Below, piece after piece: positions 1 through 10,330 of a stretch of 64,000 nucleotides of DNA. A program made the position numbers and the translations under genes. The stretch spans positions 78,253,212 through 78,317,211 of the forward strand of contig JAVMKO010000009.1 in the NCBI GenBank assembly GCA_032164245.1, given 5' to 3'. Origin of the DNA: Sternotherus odoratus (Eukaryota; Chordata; Testudines; Kinosternidae). Position 1 is the stretch's first letter, and each line of letters begins with the position of its first letter. A model generated the notes under the pieces. That model did no database searches. It was not told where the DNA came from and saw only the letters and a program-made list of their open reading frames with translations.

Positions 1-957
1 CTAAGTAATTGTGTACAATTACTCCTTTAGTACATGCAAATACAGGGGTTGTAAATGCAATAGATTCACCTGTTTATACTGTGGGCCAGCTTCTCACGTG
101 ATGTAGCTCAGCAAGTTCCATTTCACTAGATTTGCACCAGAGATTCTAGCCTGCTAAATGCCATTTTAAAGGTCAGCTGGAACTTTGGCTAATGTTGTGC
201 TTCAGTTACATCATTAGATTGATAGTTATCTCTGTGTTTTGCTTCATTAATCAATATTTTCCCCCTGCTTCTACAGGGTTTTTGCTCTAATTTAACACCC
301 CAAGCTTTCTTATGCAAATAAATTTGGTGGGTATTTCATCCTAGAGGAAGAAAATCGTTTTAGGGAATACACATAGTCAAGTTTTTAATTGCATCTCAGG
401 TTTTATATGTCTGTTGAGCTTATTGCAGTGTATAAGCAAAAGGTACACGACAATACTTGTAATTCAGTCAAATACAAAAATCTAACTGTGTGTATTGTAG
501 CCCAGAGTTTAGAACGTGATTCACCGTGGATCCATCATCTATTTTATGAGAACACATTTATAAGAGACCATAACTCATATATTTGATGTTTTTATTTTTA
601 GTAAATGGGAAGAGGAAGCTGGCAGGTTTGACAATTATATGTAATGGAAGAGGCTGTGCAATAAATAAGCAGTTGTAATAATTAAGCCTTATGTTTCCTT
701 TATTATTGCTGAACATTTTTGAAACAGTTAGAAAGGGACTGGGGAAGGGTTCCTGATTTGGATCTTTAGTAAAAACTGATCCCTTCTTTAAAAACCAAAC
801 AACCAAAACCCCCAAACTCCCTCCTCCTCTCCTCATTTAACTAGTTTCAGTGTCTTGACAAACCTTTTCACTACTGTAGAATTCTATGGCGAGTTTGTGG
901 TTTGGTTCTGTTTTTTTAAAACATGATTGATGTAGATCTGTCTGACACATAATAATT
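1..957. other. AT-rich non-coding DNA, nothing recognised
   Basis: Only short open frames without composition or motifs suggesting a protein. No repeat family or RNA gene was recognised by eye. Confidence 0.5.
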
Positions 958-1045
958 AGAGAGACAAGTTGGAGGAGGTATTGAACCAACTTTTGGTGAA
1001 AGAGACAAGCTTTCAAGCTTACACAGAGATCTTCTTCAGGTCTGA
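958..1045 (-). repeat. Penelope-like element fragment with hammerhead-like core
   Basis: The plus strand reads like the turtle repeat that begins with gagacaag and contains a degraded form of tattggaccaacttctg, followed by an 'agcttacacagag..cttcttcagg' block. Read on the minus strand, 1040-1006 gives CTGAAGA, then an imperfect stem around a CTGTGT loop, then GAAAGC. That is the order of conserved parts of a hammerhead ribozyme: CUGANGA, stem II, GAAA, stem III. Related short copies lie at 4336-4425 and 14360-14490. PLEs are known to carry hammerhead motifs; membership of this copy is inferred. Confidence 0.5.
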
Positions 1046-1728
1046 TAAATAATTATAGAACAATTAAGAGAAGTGGTTAACAGATAACCTAGTAGTGCCT
1101 CTCTAAATGCTGTGCATTCTGAAAGCCATCTCTTTCTGTGAGTGAAAGACCGTCTTGCTTGTCTTTAAATATTTTTTGGGGCCAGACTAGTATATTTTCT
1201 GTTTATGCAGTTCAGTTATCTAACACTTACTTTATCACCTCTAGTTCAGTCTTTTAGCCTTGCTTAGGTAAATCTCCCACTGCCAGCAAATGGAAGTCAA
1301 GGGGCATTATACTGATACATGACTGCAGACTCAGAACCTATGCATGGAATGATTTTCATAACCAAGCTGCTTCTTTTATGTGTGCAAAAGTTTTTCTCAG
1401 ATGCAAGCTTTTATTCAGAGAAAAATATGTGCATCATGTCTGGATCAGGCATGGTTGTCCTCAAGGTCACTGGATTCATTCAATAGTAACAGCATAGAGA
1501 AAAATTCCTCAGAAGGTAATTACTCAAACAATAACCTTTAGGATGTGAAAGGCTCTAAGCCAGAGCTGTGTTAGGAGGTTTTCAGGGGAGGAGATGCACC
1601 ACTACACAGAAGATGGCTGGAGGCATCATGCCAAAACCTGCCTATAATAGGAAACTAAAAGCCTTCTGGGAGAACAAGGAGAATAATGGTGTGTCAGCTC
1701 CTATTCTCTGCATCCTAAGCTTGCTCCT
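1046..1728. other. Non-coding DNA, nothing recognised
   Basis: No repeat or gene recognised. The stretch near 1570-1730 flanks the open frame described next and could belong to the same old element. Confidence 0.4.
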
Positions 1729-2052
1729 CTACATAGGCCACCTTGTTTTCTCAGCAGTTGCAGTGTTGCTTCTGCCAGCCTCTGATTCCTCTCTGGCTTT
1801 AACTCTCTTTTCAAACACTGCTGTCTGACCTTGAAAGCTGTCCGCCCTGGCAGCGATTTGGTGCATAGCCGCTTGTGTTTCAGAGAATTTAGATTCAGGA
1901 ATGGTTGTTAAATTCAGGTTAAGTTCCTGCATTGCTGGTTTGGTCACATATTTGTGGGACTTCTGCACTGCTCCACCATCTTGAATGTCTTCCAGGGATG
2001 GCCCGGTTTTTTTGGAGCGCCTGGTTTTCATAGCCTCTTTATTTTGCAGCAT
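1729..2052 (-). pseudogene. Open frame with coiled-coil character, possible LINE ORF1 remnant
   Basis: A 107-codon minus-strand frame, Met-rich at its start, with a basic N-terminus (KTRRSKK) and then a heptad-like stretch rich in Q, E, A and R (residues about 40-95). This is the general look of ORF1 coiled-coil proteins of L1/Tx1-type LINEs. No catalytic motif is visible, and a stop follows directly after RWPM. I cannot name the family. It may equally be a chance frame. Neighbouring DNA gives no second ORF on the same strand. Confidence 0.25.
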
Positions 2053-3914
2053 GGGAGGGGGAAATTAAAAGGGATCCTAGAAACATCCTTCTGTCTTAGT
2101 CTGCAGCTGGCTTGAAGGTGCTTTATAAAAAATCCCACCCAAGGATTTTACGGAGTCACCACAAGGCACATCCTTCTCCTACTTCCAGGGAAGACTAGAT
2201 TGGGGTCTTGGCATTGCCCTGCTACATGAGGATTATGTTTTGATGAGTCCGAAGAGCTAAGTCACTTTATAGGAGGGACTGTGCTGTTACAAAAGAGATA
2301 AAGAACGCTGAGAAGATCTTTCCTATTGAGGCTGGTGCTAAGCCCACTTTTCTTGTGGTGATGCTGACAAGATGGCAAGAGGAGTGAACGGTTGCTGAGT
2401 CTGGGGCTGAGTATGGCTTCTTACATCGTAGGGGAGGAAAATAGCAGAGTCCTCTTCCTATTTTTCCCACTGCTGGACTTTCTTTCCCCTGCCCCATTGA
2501 GAACAAGGTGGCAGCCACAAGGAGGTTACAAAGCCCTCCCCCTTGCTTTGACTCTGGAGCAGGAATTGCACTCAGCTGATGTTTCAAGCTCAACCGTGAT
2601 AGCATTAGAGTGAGACAGGCTTCTACATGGGCACGGTTTATGATTCCCCCCCTTCCCCCCCTCCCCCCCGTTACTCTTAGTCTAGCTCTGTGAAAATCCA
2701 AGCAGAAATCCACATGAGAGTGACTCCCAGTCAGAGGAGCTCAGACAGTGGAGAACCCCACCGGTGAAGTCACCCTAAGGTATCGTGGAAGAGAAATGCA
2801 CCAAACGATCAGTAGAAAGGCAACTGGCTCTTGTCCCCGCAGGTGTGCTGAGATGTGTGTGGATCTTGGGATAGCCACTGGTTTAGTTCAATGGGGAGGC
2901 TAGTTCTCCTCCCTCTCCCACCAACTCTTGGATGAGAAGAAACGTGGCAAAGATAAGCTCTGATTTTCCTAGGCTGTTCATGAAAAATCCCACATTTGGG
3001 TGGTCCATAAACCAGTATTTGCACATTTATCTATACCTGTCCATACAACGTGTCTTGTCACTGACTGTTTTTGTGTGTTACGTGCATTTATGTGCATTTT
3101 AAAGAAACGTAGTACTTGTAGAAACACAATCAGCAGACCTGCTAACCAAACAGCAAAGAAACCAAAGGTAAACAACATGGTTAAAATCAGATGCATGGTA
3201 TTAAAAATAAAGCACCACACAAATAAAGCCATCCTCAGGGAGCAGAGTATCAAAATTAAAACTGCCAGAGATGAAGAAAGTAGCTCATCCGCATTTAAAC
3301 AAATTGTATATTTAATTGGGGAGGAAGGGGCTTGTATTTTAAATTTCCCCAAGTTTTTTTCATTTGATTTGACAGAAGAAAATTGAATATGCTACATAAA
3401 ACATGTCACACAATGTCTTTGAAATGTGGGAAATAAAAATAAGTGTCTCTCCCCTAGCAGCAGGGACAGAAAGCACTTCTAATAATACCTTTTATCATGT
3501 TTTTTCTTCTTCTTTTGCTTTTTGCAAGGTCATAGTAAAATAGCTTACTGCACTGTTCAGAAAATTAGCCCCTTAAGAAATGCATAGCATTATCTTGTGT
3601 TTTATCACCCAACAAAAGTAGAAATGGTGAAAAGCATGGTCTGTTACAATACAATTGAACTTGATTTAGGATCCAGAGCCATCAATAGCAATTATCTTTC
3701 CTGTAATAATGATCAGGGAAAGCTCAGACTCATATTGCATAATTTCTATTTCTATTTCTTCCAAGTGTACAGAACACCACATTTATGGAACTGAAGTTGG
3801 AGTTATAGATGTAGTTTTTTTCCTGTGAAAACATTTGCCTCCCCTTCCCCCCATTTCTATTCTTCATTTGTCAAAAAAACCCTATTGTACTTTGGGACTG
3901 TATGAATAGTTACT
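2053..3914. other. Non-coding DNA; AT-rich block at about 3000-3450
   Basis: A C-rich run lies at 2646-2670. From 2978 to 3386 both strands are open for about 125 codons, and the minus-strand frame is strongly hydrophobic. Neither frame resembles a known protein and there are no splice-flanked blocks that I trust. The block is free of recognised repeats and AT-rich, so it could be conserved non-coding DNA. Confidence 0.35.
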
Positions 3915-4161
3915 GGGCATGTCTGCATAGCAACTGGAAGCTATGATTTCAGCATGTCTAGGCATGCTTTGATTGAGCTAGTTCTCTAAAAATAACAGCC
4001 ACCCAAGTACAATCCCAGCTGGGAACCTAGATCTGTGCGTACATACTTGGGCAGCTAGCCTGTGCCACTGTGGCTACATGGCTATTTTTAGCGAGCTGCT
4101 CAATCAAAGCTAGCTTGGGTAAGCCTATACATGCTATCCAGATTGCAATGTAGATATACCC
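3915..4161. mobile_element. MITE, GGGTATRTCTACACTGCAA terminal family (type B)
   Basis: The left end GGGCATGTCTGCATAGCAA matches the reverse complement of the right end (GGGTATATCTACATTGCAA) at 15 of 19 positions. The interior is itself palindromic: 'gctttgattgagctagtt' on the left against 'agctgctcaatcaaagct' on the right, around a central CCCAAGTAC/GTACATACTTGGG pair. No coding capacity. Relatives at 20733-20976, 44948-45200 and 61417-61682. Probably PIF/Harbinger-related by resemblance to the type A family in this window; no clean target duplication here. Confidence 0.65.
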
Positions 4162-4234
4162 GCTCACCTCAAGGATTGGGGGCAGAGGTAGAGATGTAAA
4201 ACATTTAAAAGTGACTAACCATTCTTCAGCATTC

Positions 4235-4316
4235 ACAGATGCTCCCTGGCTTACACAAGACCCAATTTACACAAATTCACACTTACAGAAAAAGTTCCAT
4301 AAGACAGAAATAGCGG
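4235..4316 (-). mobile_element. Truncated TA-flanked MITE (relative of 7585-7781)
   Basis: The stretch beginning acagatgctccctggctta is the reverse complement of the right end of the element at 7585-7781, and the homology runs for about 80 bp before stopping. Only one end is present, so it is a truncated copy. Confidence 0.55.
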
Positions 4317-4335
4317 GTGAAGCTGTGCCGGTCGC

Positions 4336-4425
4336 TGAATCTGAGACACACAAGATAGGAGAGGTCATATCTTGTACTGAACCAACTTCTGTTGGTGGGA
4401 GGTATAAGCTTATGAGCTATAAGGG
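4336..4425 (+). repeat. Penelope-like short repeat fragment
   Basis: Contains gaaccaacttctgttggtg preceded by a gagacacacaagataggag block, the same module seen at 958-1045 and, on the minus strand, inside 4771-4998 and at 14360-14490. Confidence 0.5.
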
Positions 4426-4770
4426 ATAACATGTTGTAGGAAGTCACTTGAAATGGAGTGAACAATAAGGGTTAGATTGTTATGCAAATAGGGTTTGAGG
4501 AGGGCTATTCAGAGTTAGTAGCAGGTGTGTGTTACAAATTATTGTAATAATCCATGAAGCTAGTATTCTGGTTGAATCCATGATATTTCATGTCTATCAG
4601 CATTATGAATTTAAATTTTCAGCCTCACCTTTTGAAAGTGTTGTGCAGGTTTCCTTTGAGGATGAGTATGGGAAGATCAAATATGGAGTGACTATGTTGT
4701 CAAAATTGTTCACCCATGGGTGATGTGGTGCTTTTATCATTTTTCTGTGCAAGTTTATTTCAGAGCATAG

Positions 4771-4998
4771 TTATTGTCTGGTTTTACCCATATAGTTGGC
4801 TTTGGGGCATTTGATGCACTGGATGAGATACACCACATGTTTGATAGGCATGCCAACAGAAGTTGGTCCAATAAATGACCACCTACCTTGTCTCACTAGA
4901 CTCTTATGATATACAACTGAGTTGACTGCAACCTTCATAAGACATGGGAGAGAAAAAGTCTTGGACCTATCTAACTGTCTTAGGAGTTTTTCTAGCAC
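4771..4998 (-). pseudogene. Penelope-like element ORF fragment, GIY-YIG-like end
   Basis: A 75-codon minus-strand frame ends in HVVYLIQCIKCPK followed by YMGKTRQ. This pattern (VVYLIxCxxC ... YxGxTxQ) is typical of the C-terminal GIY-YIG-type endonuclease of Penelope retroelements, which nicks target DNA for the upstream reverse transcriptase. After the stop, the minus strand continues with codons resembling the downstream 'NSHRKMI' segment in another frame (near 4745), so the domain is broken by frameshifts. The reverse transcriptase portion is missing. A short PLE module (caacagaagttggtccaat at about 4855-4873 on the plus strand) lies within the frame and is read as RWSFIGPTSVG. Dead copy. 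Confidence 0.6.
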
Positions 4999-5704
4999 CC
5001 ATCACCATAATGCTACCCCAAAGTTGGAGCATGACCCTGTTCAAATCCACCAAAGAAGTTAACACTACCTCTGCTTCAGGTGTGAGTGGGATTTATGAAA
5101 AGGAGTAAGTTATACATAAGGTGCACTCACTGGTTTTCATTTACCTCCCCACCTCTGGGAAATACTGACCACACTGCAGCACAGATTTTGCACAACTCAT
5201 TGCTTTTCTTCAAGAGGTGAAAGGTTGAAAGAGCAGAGACACTGACATACATTGCTATCCCCCTCCCCCACCAATGGTACCTCATTCCACGGCAGGGGAA
5301 GCCTTAATTATGTCTGCTGACTGACCAGGCCTCCCATTCGTCACCAAAACTGGACACTAAATTCACCCTAGTCCCTTCATGTAGAAGAACGACATGCCAA
5401 AGAAAAATGTCAACTACCCTGACATGCTTAATTTAATTGGATTTTCTGTTCTGAATTGGGAGGATGAAAGAAGCATTAAATGGAACATCCCCAAATGTTA
5501 CGGAAGCATGAGGGATGCCATCTGTCACACTATTTCTCTGGTTATTTTTAATCTTCTGCTCAGTTAGAATTATGTTTGCTTAGAGCTGGTATTATTGTAG
5601 AACATCTATTGTAATGGGAGCTATTACATTCATTACCCGTAAGGATCTGCTGGCAAGGGTAAATGCCAGCAAGGATATAAGTAACTATATGGATATATGC
5701 TTTT
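4999..5704. other. Non-coding DNA, nothing recognised
   Basis: No gene or repeat identified; the first few dozen bases may still be decayed PLE sequence. Confidence 0.4.
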
Positions 5705-6000
5705 TACATACAAAACTGCAGTAGAAACATAAGAATTGACATACAAGATCAAACTAGGGGGGTGTCTAGTCCATTAATATGCATCTAATTAGTATTAGAT
5801 GTTTTAGAGGAAGGCACAATAAACTTTGTAAACAGTTATGGAATAAATTATTTGTAGGAAGAAATTCTTCCTAACGTGGTTGGTCTATGACTTGAAGCAG
5901 GAGAGTATATATCCTTTAATTTGTTTATCCTGTTTAATGCAACTATGGATACTTTCATTGTCAATGAAAATGTCCAGTCCCCCCAACACTTGAACTGTGT
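5705..6000 (-). repeat. Old CR1 LINE 3' region
   Basis: Degraded form of the CR1 3' sequence in reverse: aaacataagaattgacatac, then ggtgtctagtcca, 'cagttatggaataaat' and 'gaaattcttcctaac', in the usual order. Many substitutions and deletions indicate an old copy. The Harbinger-like MITE starting at 6014 lies just beyond it. Confidence 0.6.
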
Positions 6001-6013
6001 AAGAATTATCTTA

Positions 6014-6284
6014 GGCCTGGTCTATACTGAGGGTGAGGGTGGGAAATTGATCTAAGTTATGCAACTTCAGCTACGTGAATAATGTAGCCGAAGTCGACGT
6101 ACTTAGACGTACTCATTACGGTGTCTTCACGGCGGTGAGTCAACTGCTGCCGCTCCCCCATCGATTCCGCCTGCGTCTCTCATGGTGGTGGAGTACAGGA
6201 GAACACTCTAGACTAGATGCGATAAATCGACCGCTGCTGGATCGATCTCTGCCTGCCAATCCAGTGGGTAATATAGATGTACCC
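6014..6284. mobile_element. PIF/Harbinger-like MITE (type A), TTA duplication
   Basis: Flanked on both sides by TTA (6011-6013 and 6285-6287). The left end GGCCTGGTCTATACT pairs with the right end ATATAGATGTACCC. The interior carries the family signature 'gcaacttcagctacgtgaat', 'gaagtcgacgta' and 'gataaatcgacc'. TWA target duplications are typical of PIF/Harbinger elements. No transposase, so it depended on an autonomous partner. Sister copies: 8932-9230, 30699-30943, 49669-49966, 58320-58577. Confidence 0.75.
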
Positions 6285-6444
6285 TTACAGGGTTCACAGA
6301 AGGTGATTTGAGCAGAAATATAGGAGGTAGGGTGCATGGTAGCAACTTGTGCACACTTGGAAGCCATTGCTAGGCAACCAAAGGAATCTGTAGCCAAACA
6401 GTAAAAAGAATCCTCTAGAGATGAGCAGTTTGGAGATAGACAGG

Positions 6445-6518
6445 AGCTGATTCTCACCTGGAGTAAGTCAGTGTATCAACTAACTTCAGTTATTTACACT
6501 GACTGAAAATCTGACCCA
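6445..6518. repeat. Short palindromic interspersed repeat
   Basis: Starts gctgattctcacctggagta and ends with the imperfect inverse 'tttacactgactgaaaatctgacc'. Member of the dispersed palindromic family described under 17862-17930. Confidence 0.5.
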
Positions 6519-7218
6519 ACGTATTTTGTACTATATTCACTCAATTTCCAGTCATTTCAATTTCAGTTTTGTGAAACCAAAATACCTCACTGCATTAAAA
6601 CAGGCTTCCTATAATGAGAAGCATTTACATGTGCTGCTTATTTTTACACATTATAATTAAGAAAACAACAACAACAACAAAATCAGATAATATCTATTAC
6701 CAGAGCTTGATTCCTTTTGAATTTTTAGACCTTAACATTTCAATGGATTTTCCATCAATAAAATCTTTTTCCTGTAGTATCTATATTTAACTAATACTAG
6801 TAAGATGATTTTTGACAAATACACACACCTAGATACTGAATATTAACAACACTGTTAATGTGAGTGGCAACATAATGAGTACAACTGTAAAAGCAGCCGC
6901 TATAGAAATCCAAACTTGTTAAACCTTGTGAAATGCATAGCTTGACAAAAGGAGAGCAGCTGGCCTCATGGCTCAGTGACCAGTATTGTCTTGATTTGAC
7001 ATATGCTGGCTAGTCCATGCAGTGGAATTGCTGGCATGCTTTTAGTCCAAGCCAGTTAATTTATCTTGCCTCCTCAGTGTTGTCCCAATCCTTTAATCTG
7101 ATCTGTGCAGGCAGACCTGTGCATGCAGAACTTCCCTTTGATTTGCATGAGACTCTGGTTGGGTTTCAGTGTCCAGCCACATAGATCAGATTTCAGGTTT
7201 GGGGGATAGAGGTGGAGT
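6519..7218. other. Non-coding DNA with a short (AAC)n tract
   Basis: Contains an (AAC)n microsatellite at 6664-6681. Otherwise no gene or repeat recognised. Confidence 0.5.
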
Positions 7219-7312
7219 ACTTGCATCCGACGAAGTGGGTATTAGCCCACGAAAGCTCATGCTTCAAAACTTTATAGTTAGTCTTTAAGGTGCCACAAGA
7301 TTTTGTTTCCTA
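7219..7312 (+). repeat. Penelope-like terminal fragment with hammerhead-like fold
   Basis: At 7227-7233 CCGACGA is followed by a 6 bp stem (GTGGGT 7235-7240 with GCCCAC 7245-7250), then GAAA (7251-7254), then a mini-hairpin GC-TCAT-GC (7255-7262). This is the order of a type I hammerhead ribozyme with a very short stem III. The core has C where active hammerheads have U (CUGANGA), so activity is doubtful. It is followed by 'gtctttaaggtgccacaaga', a block shared with 57515-57652 and 60118-60232. Confidence 0.6.
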
Positions 7313-7584
7313 GGTTAAGATTGCAACTCTTGTGATTTTATTAGGAAGCTTGTGCTATTTTCTGTTCTTCTTAAAGTCCCCGCTTCTGTGGTTCTGGGAT
7401 TACAGTATACTGTCAGTTTCCATTCTCAAAAAGAGGAAGCTTCTAGCTCTCCATTTTCAAAGAAAGGCTAGAAAATGTGACCCTAAAAACACAAAAGTCC
7501 GAAGACAAATGAAGAGAACCCAAACATTCTTTTTTTAAACCTCATGACTTTAAAGGCAATCTCATGATTTTGGGGTTGGTAATA

Positions 7585-7781
7585 CAGACACCCCCCAATT
7601 TACACAATCATTCTGTTCTAGAAAACCTCGTGTAACTCAAATTTTGCGTAAGTCGGAAACGTATACCTTTACATTATGCAAACATTTCCGCAACTCAAAA
7701 CGCCTATTTCTGGCTTATGAAACTTTTTCCGTAAGTGTGAATTTGCATAAATCAGGTCTTGTGTAGTACAGGGAGCGTCTG
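7585..7781. mobile_element. MITE with TA duplication (mariner/pogo-like)
   Basis: 197 bp flanked by TA (7583-7584, 7782-7783). The left end CAGACACCCCCC matches the right end GGGAGCGTCTG in inverse orientation. The interior halves are partly complementary ('tttacacaatc' and 'cgtaagtcgg' against 'gcataaatcagg'). No coding capacity. A truncated relative lies at 4235-4316. Confidence 0.6.
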
Positions 7782-8237
7782 TACTACAATTCCCGCACAA
7801 GTCTAGATCCTGTGAAGTGCTGAGTGACTCCAAGAGGTACTGACCACTCTTAATTTCTACAGGAGCTGACAGTGCACAGCATCTGGTGAGCCACACAGCA
7901 CCTTGCCGTAAGTACCCTGACACTCAACATTGCCTTCAGAAGCAATTCTTAAAGGTCATCAGAACAGATGGATATCTGGATTTTGACCATTAAAAAAAAA
8001 TCCTTCAGAGTCTTCTTCCCTTCAGCACAATTTGGAAAATATAAAGGGAAGGACACTGGCAATAAAACAGAGACCCTGAATCCTGATGACACAGATCTTC
8101 TGGTGTTGTCCAGTGAGAGACAAACACTACGGTCATTGAACAATATATATCATTGAACAAACTGGGAGTTAATTTATCATATTCATTTATAAAGCACAAA
8201 CGACATGTATAAAAATGCTTGAACTATTGTGGAGAAC
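7782..8237. other. Non-coding DNA, nothing recognised
   Basis: Small open frames on both strands around 7950-8199 overlap each other and show no family resemblance. Confidence 0.45.
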
Positions 8238-8464
8238 AACATAAGAATGGCCATACTGGGTCAGACCAAAGGTCCATCTAGTCCAGTATCCTGTCTTCTG
8301 GCAGTGGCCAATACGAGGTGCCGCAGAGGTAATGAACAGAACAGGTTAATCATGAAGTGATCCCTCCCCTGTTGCTCATTCCCAGCACCTGGCAAACAGA
8401 GGCTAGGGACACCATCCCTGCCCATCCTGGCTAAAAGCCATTGATGGACCTATCCTCTATGAGG
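8238..8464 (-). repeat. CR1 LINE 3' end
   Basis: Begins acataagaatggccatactg and runs through 'gtcagaccaaaggtccatct', 'cagtggccaatacgaggtgc' and 'ggctagggacaccatccctg', the reverse complement of the CR1 3' terminal region. 5'-truncated like nearly all CR1 copies, which arise by target-primed reverse transcription. Same subfamily as 12588-13223. Confidence 0.85.
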
Positions 8465-8931
8465 GATAACAAGGGATATCTGCATTATTTTATATGAATA
8501 CTACATATACCTCAGTTTACTACCTGACTATACAGAGTTAATTCAAAGGAAGCTGTTACAAGAACAAACAGGAAATGAATCAATGAGCAGAGATAAGACA
8601 TCTCTAGGTAAATAACTTAAAGGGAGTTAAGGGAATAAGAGGAGAGCTATTAATTGAGAAGATGCCTTTCTAGGTTCAAGACAAAAGCAACACAGCTGTT
8701 TTGCCAAGGCCAGGGCTTAGAAAACAATAGACCCACAAACAAAAGGCCCATAAACACTTAAAAGCATCACCCCCCTTCATGGAGAAATAAAAATGGGAAT
8801 TGTTAGCAGCTGCTGAGGTGTGAAAGAGAGACACTGAGAGAAGGAGAGAATGTAGCATCTCTCTGTTCAGAGGTCATGGTGGCTGAATTGAACAAAATCT
8901 TCCTAAACTTGTAAGGAAAGGATAACATTTA
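8465..8931. other. Non-coding DNA interrupted by the following MITE
   Basis: No gene seen. The sequence up to 'gataacattt' appears to resume at 'aaggtaagtccgg' (about 9232) after the MITE, so both sides were contiguous before insertion. The host sequence may be an old interspersed repeat but I cannot name it. Confidence 0.35.
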
Positions 8932-9230
8932 GGGTAGGTCTTCACTACCCACCGAATCGGCGGGTAGCCATCGATCTTCTGGCGATCAATTTCTCGCGTC
9001 TTATGAAGACACAAGAAATCGATTGCTCGTGGCGCTCCCATCGACTCTGGAATTCTAGCTTGCCGGGAGGTGCAAGCTGGAGTCGACGGGGGAGAGCACT
9101 GCCGACCGCCGCCGCCACAAGGACAGACGGTAAGTCGGCTGCAGATACGCAAACTTCAGCTACGTGATTCACTCAGCTGAAGTTGCGTATCTGCAGTCGA
9201 TCCCCCCCCCCCCGTAGTGAAGACCAGCCC
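8932..9230. mobile_element. PIF/Harbinger-like MITE (type A)
   Basis: The left end GGGTAGGTCTTCACTAC pairs with the right end GTAGTGAAGACCAGCCC. Flanking triplets are TTA on the left and CAA on the right, so the duplication is not intact. The interior has CG-rich family blocks and a long hairpin: 9139-9161 is complementary to 9175-9196 apart from one extra base. A poly-C run lies at 9202-9213. Confidence 0.7.
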
Positions 9231-9985
9231 CAAGGTAAGTCCGGATGCACATAGACTTCTGTTATTTTAACCCTTTCACGGTTTGCTATTTACTTTTGGG
9301 TGAATGAACAATTAGCTGCTGGTCACGGGCTCTCAGAGGGAAGTTCCTTGCAGGTGTCAGATACAGCTGATCCTGTTTTGTTGACATGGCTGGGAAACAG
9401 GGGGTCTGCAACCCAGATATCCAGGCCAAAAGTGATTGAAATAGGTAGTTTTGCCCCTGAGAGAGGTGAGGCAATTAAGGACTATTACCAGGCAGGTGTG
9501 CTCAAGAGGGCCTGAAAAGAGGTCTAAGGCTCACCATGCTGAACTTCCGTTGGAGAACATTTTGTAAAATAAAGCCCAAATATTGATATATTTTGTGGCT
9601 TTACACAAAATGAACAGACTGCCTTAATTCTACCTTAAAAGATATGGGATGGTAGTAAACACCTGAAATCTGTTACTGCATGGAAAGACAACACTGAGAA
9701 CGTACTATCTCCTTAGGAATGGGAGAGGGAAACCATCCGAAAATAACAGTACTTATAGCTGCTGGGAGAGATGAAGAAGTAGTAGCCAGTTGCAAAACGG
9801 TTTCTGTTGATTTTAAAGGGCCAGCCCTAGAAAGACATGTTGGAAAAAAATTCTTTAAGTAGGCAACCCTACAACACTATGGAGGATCAGTAGAGACTAG
9901 GCAACCAATAAGGAAGAACCACCTGAGTGGAAAAGGCTGTCTTTGCTGCTATTACATCGCAAACACAGTAAAGAAGGGTTATTTG
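9231..9985. other. Non-coding DNA, nothing certain
   Basis: Continuation of the sequence interrupted by the MITE at 8932. Contains 'gtaaaataaagccc' (about 9564), a possible polyadenylation-like hexamer, but no partner features that would prove an LTR. Confidence 0.35.
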
Positions 9986-10102
9986 GGTGACCAAATAGCC
10001 AGTGTGAAAAAGCAGGACAGGGGGTAGGGAGTAATAGGCGCCTGTATAAGACAAAGCCCCAATATCAGAACTGCCCCTATAAAATCGGGACATCTGGTCA
10101 CC
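9986..10102. mobile_element. Small MITE with GGTGACC ends
   Basis: About 117 bp with ends GGGTGACCAAATAGCC and the inverse ATCTGGTCACC. The subterminal blocks 'gtgtgaaaaagcaggacagg' and 'tataaaatcggga' are also partly complementary. Superfamily not determined; the flanking bases do not give an unambiguous duplication. Confidence 0.55.
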
Positions 10103-10273
10103 TTAGTTGTTATCAGTAGCTGGGGTGTCATTTATCTGACAATTAATTCAAGCTGCAAATGTAATTAAAACAGTTACCACAAAATACCTAAGCTGCTATA
10201 ACCTCCAAACTCCTAGCTAATAAAACGGACAGAAACATTCAGAAGAATTAAAAAAAAAGACTCAAAAGACAAA

Positions 10274-10330
10274 GGCCCTATGAAGTCAGTGGGAGCTTTC
10301 CATTGATATCACTGGGGCCAGGGTTTGACA
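10274..10330. repeat. Short palindromic repeat fragment
   Basis: Contains agtgggagctttccattgat followed by 'actggggccagggttt', part of the dispersed family with a CATTGACTTCAATGG-like centre. Confidence 0.4.

Noticed and set aside
2978..3386. Hydrophobic 124-codon minus frame overlapping a 128-codon plus frame
   Set aside because: AT-rich DNA reads as hydrophobic residues; no family match and both strands open.
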